NCBI GenBank assembly: GCA_022767075.1
Contig: JALEPP010000144.1
Coordinates: forward strand, 1-39,488
Direction: 5' to 3'
From: Agathobacter sp.
GTDB taxonomy: Bacteria > Bacillota > Clostridia > Lachnospirales > Lachnospiraceae
DNA: 39,488 bases
Position 1 is the stretch's first letter, and every line of letters starts with the position of its first letter. Under the pieces are notes generated by a model. The model was not told the DNA's origin and did not search any database. It saw only the letters and a list, made by a program, of their open reading frames with translations. A program made the position numbers and the translations under genes. Positions 8,041-16,632 of this stretch are shown here, one piece after another.

Positions 8041-8856
8041 TCATCCCTCCTTCTTCACCTTTGTTCCATCCCACTCTTTCGTTCCGCGGTTTCTCTTTCC
8101 TTCCTGAAACCACTTCTCTTCTCTTCCCGTAGCAAAGACTTCCTTAAACTCCGGGCTTTCAAATACTTCCTTTGGATTCCCCTGTTTGGATACCGTCTCA
8201 TCCAATAGAATCACATGATCCGCATATTTTGCTACATAGTCCAAATCATGAGATACCAGAATAATCGCAAGATCATAGTGCTCCTTTAGATACACCATGG
8301 TCTTATAAAAAAGCTCCATTCCATTTTGGTCAATGCCGGATACCGGCTCATCCAAAAGCAGGAGATTGGGCTCATCCATAATTGCCATGGACAACAGTAC
8401 CCTTTGCAGCTGCCCTCCGGAAAGATTACATACCTGCTGGTCAATGAAATCCTTTGCTTCAAATACCTCCAAGGCTTTTTCGATTTCCTTGTACAGGGAT
8501 TTCTTTTTCCACAGGAACGCCGGCACTCTTGACTGGTAGCTTGCAATGAGATCATATACGGTAACCGGATTGTTCTTCTCAATATTGATGGACTGAGGCA
8601 CATATCCGATTTTCAATTTTTGAAGGGTGCCATTGTGGGTATCCTTGAACTCAATGGTGCCACTGTGTGGAATATCCCCCAGGATGGCACGAATCAAGGT
8701 GGATTTTCCCGCTCCGTTTTTTCCAATGACAGCGTTTAAAGTGCCACAATGCAAATGGAGATTGACATCTGTAAGTACAACCTCCTCCCCGAAATTCACA
8801 CCAAGATGATTGATTTTAATACAGTGAAATCCACATGGATTAATAATTTTCTTCAC
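8041..8856 (-). CDS. Zinc/manganese ABC transporter ATP-binding protein
   Basis: The nucleotide-binding subunit of the metal importer. It has Walker A GKNGAGKST, a Q-loop in IGYVPQSINIEK, signature LSGGQLQRVLL, Walker B LLLLDEPVSGID and the switch histidine in ILVSHDLDYV. The start is probably a GTG at 8856, six bases after the binding-protein stop, so the three genes are tightly coupled. The last 30 or so residues are charged (EEKWFQEGKRNRGTKEWDG) and extend past the usual ATPase end. Metal specificity is inferred from the adjacent His-rich binding protein. Confidence 0.92.
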   Translation of the reverse strand: MKKIINPCGFHCIKINHLGVNFGEEVVLTDVNLHLHCGTLNAVIGKNGAGKSTLIRAILGDIPHSGTIEFKDTHNGTLQKLKIGYVPQSINIEKNNPVTVYDLIASYQSRVPAFLWKKKSLYKEIEKALEVFEAKDFIDQQVCNLSGGQLQRVLLSMAIMDEPNLLLLDEPVSGIDQNGMELFYKTMVYLKEHYDLAIILVSHDLDYVAKYADHVILLDETVSKQGNPKEVFESPEFKEVFATGREEKWFQEGKRNRGTKEWDGTKVKKEG

Positions 8857-8862
8857 GTTCTC

Positions 8863-9900
8863 TTATTCCTCTATTTCCAATGCTTCATACAACAGGTCAA
8901 TGTTGTGATTCATGCTGACCAGATAACTATCCAGGGAAAAATCTCCTCTGTTGCAGGTATCCAGATATACCACCTTTGCGTCTGTCTCCTGCTCCAGGCT
9001 CTCCGCCACCGAGGCTCCATAGGTCTCCTCTGCCAATATGACACGGATTCCTTTCTCATTGATTTCAGACACTGCCAAAGCCAAATCTCCTGCACTTAAT
9101 GCGGCCACCTGATCTTCTTCGTCCAGATCCATAAGCACCGACACTTCCCATCCATAATCCTTTGCCACATAGGCATAGGCACTGTGGAGAAGAACCACGT
9201 CGGTTCCCCCTGTCTTTGCTGTCAGCTTTTCCTGGCGCTGGGCCAAAGCCTCCAACTGGCTGTCATAAGCCTTGGCATTGTCCACAATCTGTGTGGCATA
9301 CATCGGATACTGTTCACACAAGCGCTCTGCCAGATACTCCACCTGACCTCGGTAGGACGCCACGCTCATCCACATATGTCCGTTGCTTTCGTGGGCATGG
9401 TCATGAGCCTCTTCATGGACGTGTTCCTCCTCATGGTCCACATCCTCCTGCTCGTAATCGTGCTCCTCTTCATGGTCCACATCCTCCTGCTCGTGATCGT
9501 GGTCCTCCCCTTGGATGGGAGTCTGACCACTTGTGGTCTCCACAATGGTGAGGTCTTGATATTCTTCCATGACGTTGTCCAAAAAGCTTTCCATATCACA
9601 GCCGTTGATTACAAACAAATCTGCCTTGGACAAAAGCTTCAGATCCGCCGGTGTCAGCTGATAATCGTGAAGGCAGCCCGTCTTTGGCTCGCTAAGGTTT
9701 GTGACCTGAAGCTCAGATATTCCATCGATAAGATTGGCTGTCATCACATACATGGGATAAAAGGAGGTCACAATATACTTTTTTTCTTCCGGTTGCTCAT
9801 CCGAATTCAGGGTTACGTAGATTCCCGTCAATCCCAGGGAAACTGCCAGAATCACGGATAGCATCACTGCTACAAATAAATTCTTACTTTTCATTTTCAA
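8863..9900 (-). CDS. Zinc ABC transporter substrate-binding protein with His/Glu-rich loop
   Basis: This is a cluster A-I (TroA/ZnuA/AdcA) metal-binding protein. Expected ligand positions are visible: His in GCLHDYQLTPADL, His in NGHMWMSVAS, His in VVLLHSAYAYVAKDYG, and an acidic residue in LAEETYGASVAESL. Between the first two lies a long loop of alternating His, Asp and Glu, about residues 133-175, typical of zinc proteins. The N-terminus is hydrophobic (LFVAVMLSVILAVSLGLTG) but has no lipobox cysteine, so the protein may stay anchored by an uncleaved helix. No good ribosome site precedes the ATG at 9900. It is the first gene of the importer. Confidence 0.9.
   Translation of the reverse strand: MKMKSKNLFVAVMLSVILAVSLGLTGIYVTLNSDEQPEEKKYIVTSFYPMYVMTANLIDGISELQVTNLSEPKTGCLHDYQLTPADLKLLSKADLFVINGCDMESFLDNVMEEYQDLTIVETTSGQTPIQGEDHDHEQEDVDHEEEHDYEQEDVDHEEEHVHEEAHDHAHESNGHMWMSVASYRGQVEYLAERLCEQYPMYATQIVDNAKAYDSQLEALAQRQEKLTAKTGGTDVVLLHSAYAYVAKDYGWEVSVLMDLDEEDQVAALSAGDLALAVSEINEKGIRVILAEETYGASVAESLEQETDAKVVYLDTCNRGDFSLDSYLVSMNHNIDLLYEALEIEE
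9427..9504 (-). repeat. Two tandem 39-bp repeats coding the metal-binding loop
   Basis: Copies at 9427-9465 and 9466-9504 match at 36 of 39 positions and encode EQEDVDHEEEHDY and EQEDVDHEEEHVH. The period is exactly 13 codons, so unit gain or loss would change the loop length without breaking the frame. Confidence 0.85.
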
Positions 9901-9958
9901 TTATCGTTCAAACTGCCTATTCTTAAACTGCTTACTTCTAATACAACTTATCCCAAAG

Positions 9959-10753
9959 TTACTTATTCTTATTCTTTCTGGATTTCTTTCCATGTTTTGG
10001 TGGCTTTTTATTCTCGTTGGCCTTGCGCTTTCCCGTCTCTTTTCCGATGGCCTTCCATCTTGGCTTTTTGCCGGATTCTGCCACAGGAGCTTTCTGTTGT
10101 TGCTCTTTCTTCTTGTTTCCAAGCAGCTCATCGATTGCCTCCTTAGACAAAGGCTCCCCTTCCTCATCCACCAACACCAAAGAATCAATCAATTCCCAGA
10201 TCTCTTCTCTGCCCTGTTTGGTCTCTGCTGAAAAAGGAATTACGATGGTGCCCGGCTCCACGTCAAGCACTCGTTTTATCTGTTCCACATGAGCTGCCAC
10301 CGCACCACGGCTCAGCTTATCTGCTTTCGTTGCGATAATAATCGGGGCAAATCCCATATTGACCATCCACTCATACATGAGCTGATCATTTTCAGAAGGC
10401 TCATGACGAATATCGATTAGCAGGAACACTCCTCTTAGCTTCTTGGATTGGTGAAGATAGTCCTCTATCATTTTGCCCCACTGTGCCTTAATCTCAATAT
10501 TGGCATTTGCATAGCCATATCCCGGAAGGTCTACCAGGTACATGGCATCATTGATATTGTAAAAGTTCACAGTCTGGGTTTTTCCCGGCTGAGCGGAAGT
10601 TCTTGCCAGCGCCTTGCGGTTCATCAGCGCATTGATCAGCGAAGACTTTCCAACGTTTGATTTTCCCGCAAAAGCCACCTCGTAGCGGGTATTCTCCGGG
10701 AATGTACTGGTGATTCCGCATACGGTTTCCAGCGTAACGTTCTTAATAACCAT
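9959..10753 (-). CDS. engB: Ribosome biogenesis GTP-binding protein EngB (YsxC/YihA)
   Basis: EngB is a TRAFAC-class GTPase needed for 50S ribosomal subunit assembly. It shows G1 GKSNVGKSS, the G2 region QPGKTQTVNFY, G3 DLPGYG and G4 ATKADKL. The ATG at 10753 has AAGGAGG upstream; an in-frame TTG start at 10813 is less likely. The 264-residue protein is about 65 residues longer than usual because of a Lys/Gln-rich tail ending KPPKHGKKSRKNKNK, which may bind rRNA. It follows lon by 53 bases, the usual Firmicutes arrangement. Confidence 0.93.
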   Translation of the reverse strand: MVIKNVTLETVCGITSTFPENTRYEVAFAGKSNVGKSSLINALMNRKALARTSAQPGKTQTVNFYNINDAMYLVDLPGYGYANANIEIKAQWGKMIEDYLHQSKKLRGVFLLIDIRHEPSENDQLMYEWMVNMGFAPIIIATKADKLSRGAVAAHVEQIKRVLDVEPGTIVIPFSAETKQGREEIWELIDSLVLVDEEGEPLSKEAIDELLGNKKKEQQQKAPVAESGKKPRWKAIGKETGKRKANENKKPPKHGKKSRKNKNK

Positions 10754-10806
10754 ACTAGGCCTCCTTTTTGCCTGGCAGCTGTAAAACCTGCCACCAATCC
10801 TGTCTC

Positions 10807-13122
10807 TTAACAAAATGCTACATCAATCACTTGATCCAGATGGTCCACATAGACAATCTCTAGTCCCGCCGTAATCTCCTGTGAGATTTCCAGTACATCC
10901 TTCTCATTTTTTGCCGGAACACATACGGTCTTGATTCCTGCATTCCTGGCCGCAAGAAGCTTCTCCTTTAGGCCTCCGATTGGAAGCACCCTGCCCCTTA
11001 AGGTAATCTCTCCTGTCATGGCAACATCTGCCCGAACCTTTTTACCCGTAATGGCTGACAGCATTGCCGTTGCCATAGTAATGCCCGCAGATGGTCCATC
11101 CTTTGGCACTGCACCTTCCGGTATATGGATATGGATGTCGTGCTCCTTGAAATACTCCGGTGCAATATTATATCGTTCACTGATGGAGCGTATGTAGCTA
11201 ATGCCGGCCTGGGCTGATTCCTTCATCACATCCCCCAGCTGTCCTGTAAGAGAGAATTCCCCCTTTCCGGGCATTACATTCACTTCAATCTCCAAGGTGT
11301 CTCCACCTACGCTGGTCCATGCCAGCCCTCGCACGATTCCCACCTCATCAGTGGCATTAATCCGATCATACTGATAGCGTTCCTTGCCCAGATACTTTAC
11401 AAGATTCTTCTCTGTAATCCGAACCTTCCCGGTCTCCTGTAGATACACCGCTTTGGCAGTCTTTCTGCAGATTTCACCAATCTTACGTTCTAGTCCACGG
11501 ACACCGGCCTCCTTGGTATAGCAACGAATCATCATTGCCATGGCCTTATCCGTAATAGTGAGCTGTGCCTTGGTAAGACCATTCTTTTCCAGCTGTTTTG
11601 GCACAAGATGTTCCTTTGCAATGTGCAGCTTCTCGTTTTCCGTGTAGCTGCTCACCTCTATGATTTCCATTCGATCCAAAAGAGGCTTTGGAATATCCGC
11701 AAGGTTGTTGGCAGTTGCAAGGAATAAGACGTTGGATAAATCCACAGGGATCTCGATATAGTGGTCCCTAAACTTATCATTTTGAGCCGAATCCAGCACC
11801 TCCAAGAGCGCCGATGCACAGTCGCCCTTGTGACTGTCTCCGCTTACCTTATCAATCTCATCCAATAGCATCAGAGGATTGTTGACCCCTGCGGTCTTTA
11901 ATCCATTGACAATGCGTCCGGGCATTGCTCCTACGTAGGTGCGTCTGTGTCCGCGAATCTCAGCCTCGTCCTTGACACCACCCAGGCAGATGCGTACATA
12001 TTCCTTTCCAAGAGCCCTTGCCACAGACTGAGCGATACTGGTCTTTCCTGTTCCCGGAGGTCCCACCAGACAAATAATCGGAGCCTCTCCCTTTTGGGTA
12101 AGGTTTCTTACTGCAAGGAACTCTACCATGCGCTCTTTTACTTTTTCCAAGCCGTAGTGGTCTGCATCCAAAATTTCCATTGCATGCTTCAAATCATTAT
12201 TGTCTTCCGTAGATTTCATCCATGGAAGCTCCAAAAGAGTCTCAATATAGCCCCTTACCACGGCGCTCTCTGAGGAATGACCTCCCAGATTACGGAAACG
12301 ATTGATTTCCTTTTGGATTTTTTCCTTTACCTTTTGTGGTGCCTCCAGCTCCTTTAGCTGATTCTCAAAGGTCTCGGACTCCGATTCTGAATCCTCACCA
12401 AGCTCCTCTCTGATGAGTCCCATCTGTTCTCTCAGGATGTACTCCTTCTGATGCTTGTCCACACGTTCCTTTACCTTCTGCTGGAACTCATTTTTCAGTG
12501 CCGTCACTTCGATTTCCTGAAACAATATGGACAGAAGTATTTCGTAGCGGGCGGTCAGATCCAACGCATCCAGCACCTTCTGCTTTTCAGTGTAGTGAAT
12601 AGGCAGATTGTTGGCCACATAATCAATTACTGCAGAAAGGGAGCGAAGATAGCCCACCTGCTTCTTGGTATCCTTACTGATTCGATTGTTCACGGAAGCG
12701 TATCGCGAGAAGGTCTCCTTGACGCTTTCCACCATTGCCGTCTTTGCTTCCTTCGACAGGTCCTGAGTGTCCACGTCAGAGCATACTTCCACCTCAAACT
12801 CCAGATAGATATCGTTTTTCACCTGGCCTGATAGCTTCGCTCTGGTTTTTCCTTCCACCAGAATGCGGACGATATCATTTTGCATTTTCATCACCTGCTT
12901 AATCTCGGCAAGCACTCCCATGGAGTACAAATCCTCAAAACAAGGCTCTGAAATCTCTTCATCCAACTGGGCAGTGAGGAATACCATCTGGTCTGCGGAC
13001 ATCGCCTCCTCGATTGCCTTAATGGATTTTTTTCTACTTATATCAAAATGGGCGATCATTCCAGGGAGTATGGTCATTCCCCGAAGTGCAACCCCAGGTA
13101 TTTTCAAAATCTGTTGGGACAT
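10807..13122 (-). CDS. lon: ATP-dependent protease Lon (LonA)
   Basis: Lon is a soluble AAA+ serine protease that removes misfolded and regulatory proteins. The N-terminal substrate domain starts at SQQILKIPGVALRGMTILPG. The ATPase domain has Walker A GPPGTGKTS and Walker B PLMLLDEIDK, and the C-terminal protease domain has the catalytic Ser in KDGPSAGITMA and Lys in GGLKEKLLAARNAG. From the ATG at 13122 (AGGAGATTTT upstream) it has 771 residues, normal length; the longer reading frame to 13242 is unsupported. It lies between clpX and engB in the proteostasis cluster. Confidence 0.96.
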   Translation of the reverse strand: MSQQILKIPGVALRGMTILPGMIAHFDISRKKSIKAIEEAMSADQMVFLTAQLDEEISEPCFEDLYSMGVLAEIKQVMKMQNDIVRILVEGKTRAKLSGQVKNDIYLEFEVEVCSDVDTQDLSKEAKTAMVESVKETFSRYASVNNRISKDTKKQVGYLRSLSAVIDYVANNLPIHYTEKQKVLDALDLTARYEILLSILFQEIEVTALKNEFQQKVKERVDKHQKEYILREQMGLIREELGEDSESESETFENQLKELEAPQKVKEKIQKEINRFRNLGGHSSESAVVRGYIETLLELPWMKSTEDNNDLKHAMEILDADHYGLEKVKERMVEFLAVRNLTQKGEAPIICLVGPPGTGKTSIAQSVARALGKEYVRICLGGVKDEAEIRGHRRTYVGAMPGRIVNGLKTAGVNNPLMLLDEIDKVSGDSHKGDCASALLEVLDSAQNDKFRDHYIEIPVDLSNVLFLATANNLADIPKPLLDRMEIIEVSSYTENEKLHIAKEHLVPKQLEKNGLTKAQLTITDKAMAMMIRCYTKEAGVRGLERKIGEICRKTAKAVYLQETGKVRITEKNLVKYLGKERYQYDRINATDEVGIVRGLAWTSVGGDTLEIEVNVMPGKGEFSLTGQLGDVMKESAQAGISYIRSISERYNIAPEYFKEHDIHIHIPEGAVPKDGPSAGITMATAMLSAITGKKVRADVAMTGEITLRGRVLPIGGLKEKLLAARNAGIKTVCVPAKNEKDVLEISQEITAGLEIVYVDHLDQVIDVAFC

Positions 13123-13159
13123 AAAATCTCCTAGTATCTGTTCTTTCCAAAATAATAGC

Positions 13160-13187
13160 AAGAAGGGACTCAAAAGAATCCCTTCTT
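13160..13187 (-). terminator. Hairpin between clpX and lon
   Basis: A perfect 9-bp stem, AAGAAGGGA (13160-13168) with TCCCTTCTT (13179-13187). The T-tract on the minus strand is interrupted (GCTATTATTTT), so this is probably a partial terminator or processing site that lowers lon expression relative to clpX. Confidence 0.5.
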
Positions 13188-13201
13188 TTCTTATACCTTT
13201 A

Positions 13202-14464
13202 TTAGTCCTCAAGCAATGGCTGTGTATTTCCATCCAATGCAAGATTTTTCTCTACAAGGTCTGCAGTAATGCTGCATGTACTGATGGTATCATCCGAAGG
13301 GATACGATACATCAAATCTAACATCACTGCTTCCATAATGGCTCTCAAGCCTCTGGCTCCGGTCTTTCTCTCCAAAGCCTTGTCTGCAATGCGCTCAATG
13401 GCATCTTCTTCAAAGGATAAGCCTACTCCATCTAACTCAAACAGCTTGGTATACTGTTTGATCAGGGAGTTCTTCGGCTCCTTCAAAATGCGAATCAATG
13501 CGGCCCGATCCAGATTGTCCAGTGATACCGTAATTGGCACACGTCCGATAAACTCCGGAATCAGTCCAAATTTCACAAAATCCTGTGGAAGAGCATGCTT
13601 AAAGCTCTCTCCTACATTCATCTGTTGTTTGTCCTTAACCACACCATTAAATCCGATGGATTTGCTATCCATACGGCTCTCTACGATTTTCTCCAATCCA
13701 TCAAAGGCTCCACCGCAGATAAATAAAATATTGGTGGTATCGATAGGAATCAGTTCCTGCTGAGGATGCTTTCTTCCGCCCTGTGGTGGGACAGAAGCAA
13801 CCGTTCCCTCTAAAATCTTCAGAAGGGCCTGCTGTACACCCTCACCGGATACATCTCTTGTGATAGAGACATTCTCGGACTTTTTGGTAATCTTATCAAT
13901 CTCGTCGATATAGATAATACCGTGCTCTGCGCGTTTCACATCATAGTCCGCCGCCTGAATGAGCTTTAGCAAAATGTTCTCAACATCCTCACCTACATAA
14001 CCTGCCTCTGTTAATGTGGTGGCATCTGCAATGGCAAAGGGAACATTAATAATACGGGCTAAGGTCTGCGCCAAAAGAGTCTTACCGGATCCGGTTGGTC
14101 CCAGCATCAAAATATTGCTCTTCTGAAGCTCCACATCTCCCAGATCATTTCCTGCAAGCACTCGTTTGTAGTGGTTATACACTGCCACCGAGAGTACCTT
14201 TTTGGCCTGATCCTGTCCAATTACATACTCATCCAGAAAACCCTTCAGCTCCTCCGGTTTCAACAAATTGATGGAAGCTGCCGGATCATCCTCCTCCGGT
14301 TCCCCGGATACCCCTGCTCCAAGCTCCTCCTCAATAATTTCGGCACAGATGTCCACGCATTCATCACAGATAAATGCGCCATTTGGTCCGGAAATCAGTC
14401 GATGCACCGCATCCTGTGGTTTTCCACAGAAGGAGCAACGAACTACATCTTTCTTTCCTGCCAT
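13202..14464 (-). CDS. clpX: ATP-dependent Clp protease ATP-binding subunit ClpX
   Basis: ClpX is the AAA+ unfoldase that feeds substrates to ClpP. The N-terminal zinc-binding domain has two CxxC pairs (CSFCGKP and CDECVD). The ATPase domain carries Walker A GPTGSGKT, Walker [11 protein letters not shown], the pore-loop GYVGEDVEN and the ClpP-contacting IGF-type loop in SIGFNGVV. The 420-residue length is normal. The ATG at 14464 has AGGAGA upstream, and the gene follows clpP by 10 bases, so the two are made together. Confidence 0.97.
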   Translation of the reverse strand: MAGKKDVVRCSFCGKPQDAVHRLISGPNGAFICDECVDICAEIIEEELGAGVSGEPEEDDPAASINLLKPEELKGFLDEYVIGQDQAKKVLSVAVYNHYKRVLAGNDLGDVELQKSNILMLGPTGSGKTLLAQTLARIINVPFAIADATTLTEAGYVGEDVENILLKLIQAADYDVKRAEHGIIYIDEIDKITKKSENVSITRDVSGEGVQQALLKILEGTVASVPPQGGRKHPQQELIPIDTTNILFICGGAFDGLEKIVESRMDSKSIGFNGVVKDKQQMNVGESFKHALPQDFVKFGLIPEFIGRVPITVSLDNLDRAALIRILKEPKNSLIKQYTKLFELDGVGLSFEEDAIERIADKALERKTGARGLRAIMEAVMLDLMYRIPSDDTISTCSITADLVEKNLALDGNTQPLLED

Positions 14465-14474
14465 ACTATTTCTC

Positions 14475-15059
14475 CTACTGTCTGTTCGTGATTACTTCGT
14501 CGATAAGTCCATAGGCTTTTGCCTCTTCTGCACTGAGATAGTGATCTCTCTCCGTGTCAAGAGTAACCTGCTCTACAGATTTTCCGGTGTTCGCAGCAAG
14601 AATTTCATTTAATTTCTTTTTGGTTTTTAAGATATTCTCAGCTGCAATTTCAATCTCTGTTGCCTGACCCTTTGCTCCGCCTGATGGCTGATGAATCATA
14701 ATCTCAGAGTTAGGAAGTGCGAAACGTTTGCCCTTTGTTCCACCTGCTAAAAGGAATGCACCCATGGAAGCTGCCATTCCAAGACAAATGGTAGACACAT
14801 CACACTTGATATACTGCATGGTATCATAGATAGCAAGACCTGCAGTTACCATTCCACCCGGAGAGTTGATGTAAAGCTGAATATCCTTGCTTGGATCCTC
14901 AGACTCTAAGAAAAGAAGCTGTGCAATAACAAGACTTGCAGTTGTTTCATTTACTTCTTCTCCCAGGAAAATGATACGGTCCTTTAATAAGCGGGAATAA
15001 ATATCGTAATTGCGCTCCCCGCGACTGGTTTGTTCTACGACATAAGGTACTAAGCTCAT
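14475..15059 (-). CDS. clpP: ATP-dependent Clp protease proteolytic subunit ClpP
   Basis: ClpP is the tetradecameric serine peptidase chamber. The full catalytic triad is visible: Ser98 in GMAASMGAF, His123 in MIHQPSGG and Asp172 in TERDHYLS. At 194 residues the length is normal. The N-terminal segment [20 protein letters not shown] is typical and includes the processed leader. The ATG has AAGGAGG upstream. The gene lies between tig and clpX. Confidence 0.97.
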   Translation of the reverse strand: MSLVPYVVEQTSRGERNYDIYSRLLKDRIIFLGEEVNETTASLVIAQLLFLESEDPSKDIQLYINSPGGMVTAGLAIYDTMQYIKCDVSTICLGMAASMGAFLLAGGTKGKRFALPNSEIMIHQPSGGAKGQATEIEIAAENILKTKKKLNEILAANTGKSVEQVTLDTERDHYLSAEEAKAYGLIDEVITNRQ

Positions 15060-15084
15060 GATATATCCTCCTTATACACTGAAT

Positions 15085-15118
15085 AAAGGAAAGACCGGTC
15101 TGTACTTGCAGACCAGTC
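15085..15118 (-). terminator. Hairpin between tig and clpP
   Basis: GACTGGTCTG (minus, 15109-15118) pairs with CAGACCGGTC (15093-15102) with one G-U pair. The downstream minus-strand sequence is TTTCCTTTATT. It may act as a leaky terminator between tig and clpPX. Confidence 0.5.
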
Positions 15119-15143
15119 TCCTCTCTTTTGCTTACGCTTTATC

Positions 15144-16481
15144 TTAAGCCTCTTCTGTTTCTGCCTCGGAATCAGCTTTTTTCTTTGTGGTGGCTTTGCG
15201 CTCTTTTGCATTGTCCATAATGAGTGCTACGGCTTTCTGAATCTCTAAGTCTCTCTTCATAGAGTTCTTCTCAGCATCTCCCATGTAACCTTTCAGCTTA
15301 TCAGCTTCCATACCGTACATAGATGCCATCTTCTCGATCTCAGCATCGATATCCTCATCTGTTACTTCGATGTTCTCAGCTTTCGCAATTGCCTCTAATA
15401 CAAGGCTGCTCTGGATGCGAGAAACTGCTTCCGGACGCACCTGCTCTTTTAATGCATCCAAGGTAAGTCCTGAGAACTGCATGTACTGCTCCATTGAAAG
15501 ACCTGACTGTGCGATTCTCTGAGCGAACTCTTCGATCATGTTCTCACACTGAGTATCTACCATTGCATCCGGAAGCTCCATCTTAGATTTGTCGATGATC
15601 TTCTGGATTGCTTCGTCTTCCTTGGTACGCTTTGCTTCGTTTTCTTTCTGCTCTTCCAGACGTTTCTTTAAGTCCTCCTTGTACTCTGCAAGGGTATCGA
15701 ACTCTGAAACATCCTGTGCAAACTCATCATCAAGTTCAGGAAGCTCTTTTGCTTTGATCTCGTTAATCTTTACTTTGAACATTGCAGGCTTTCCGGCAAG
15801 GTCAGCTGCATGGTACTGCTCTGGGAATGTAACGTTAACCTCTACTTCATCCCCAACATTCTTTCCTACTAACTGGTCTTCGAAGGTGTCGATGAAGCTG
15901 TGTGAACCGATCTCTAAGCTATGGTTCTCACCTTTTCCCCCTTCGAATGCAACACCGTCTACAAATCCTTCGTAGTCGATTACTGCTGTATCGCCTTCCT
16001 GTACAGGACGGTCAGTTACAGAGATTGTTCTGCTGTTGTTGTTTCTTTCTTTCTCTAACGCTTCTGCTACTTCCTCATCGCTTACCGTGCAATCGATCTT
16101 AGTAACGGTAACACCCATGTATTTTCCAAGTGTAACTTCTGGACGAACTGCAACCTCTGCAGTAAAGATAAATGGCTTACCTTTCTCGATCTGTACGATA
16201 TCGATAGTAGGACGAGAAACGATATCTGCACCACTTTCCTCTACTGCTGCAGGATAGTTCTGCTGCATAAGAATATTGGCTGCCTCTTCATAGAACACTG
16301 CTGCACCGTACATTTTCTCAACCATAGCTCTTGGAACCTTTCCTTTACGGAATCCAGGAATGCTGATCTTGTTTTTCTCTTTCTGGTAAGCAGCCTCTAA
16401 GGCTTTCTCCAAATCTTCTGCAGAAACTTCGATGGTGAGTTTCGCCATGTTCTTTTCTAAATTTTCAACCTGTACACTCAT
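15144..16481 (-). CDS. tig: Trigger factor, ribosome-associated chaperone
   Basis: Trigger factor binds the ribosome exit tunnel and folds nascent chains. The N-terminal ribosome-binding domain has the signature KISIPGFRKGKVPRAMVEK. The middle PPIase (FKBP-like) domain begins near GDTAVIDYEGFVDGVAFEGG, and the C-terminal domain is helical. The C-terminus ends in a Lys/Glu-rich tail. At 445 residues the length is usual. The ATG has AAGGAGG about 13 bases upstream. It heads the tig-clpP-clpX-lon-engB cluster. Confidence 0.96.
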   Translation of the reverse strand: MSVQVENLEKNMAKLTIEVSAEDLEKALEAAYQKEKNKISIPGFRKGKVPRAMVEKMYGAAVFYEEAANILMQQNYPAAVEESGADIVSRPTIDIVQIEKGKPFIFTAEVAVRPEVTLGKYMGVTVTKIDCTVSDEEVAEALEKERNNNSRTISVTDRPVQEGDTAVIDYEGFVDGVAFEGGKGENHSLEIGSHSFIDTFEDQLVGKNVGDEVEVNVTFPEQYHAADLAGKPAMFKVKINEIKAKELPELDDEFAQDVSEFDTLAEYKEDLKKRLEEQKENEAKRTKEDEAIQKIIDKSKMELPDAMVDTQCENMIEEFAQRIAQSGLSMEQYMQFSGLTLDALKEQVRPEAVSRIQSSLVLEAIAKAENIEVTDEDIDAEIEKMASMYGMEADKLKGYMGDAEKNSMKRDLEIQKAVALIMDNAKERKATTKKKADSEAETEEA

Positions 16482-16602
16482 TATTTATTGTATCCTCCTT
16501 GTATATATGAATATCTCATGTACATCACATTTGTGATTGGGCCACCATGGGCACCAATCTGCCCGTAAATGGGCATAGTGCGACCATTGCAGTCACTGTA
16601 GC

Positions 16603-16632
16603 ATTATAGCACATGGATTCTAGTTATTTCAA
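16603..16632 (-). promoter_or_regulatory. SigA-type promoter of tig
   Basis: Read on the minus strand: TTGAAA (16627-16632), an 18-base spacer and TATAAT (16603-16608) preceded by TGC, an extended -10. The -35 box overlaps the stop codon of the ABC exporter gene. The leader of about 115 bases has short G/C hairpins (GCCCATTTACGGGC). Confidence 0.65.

Noticed and set aside
9184-9861. 225-residue plus-strand reading frame opposite the zinc-binding protein
   Set aside because: It is antisense to a gene with clear metal ligands, and its sequence is the complement of low-complexity His/Glu codons; no RBS or family match.
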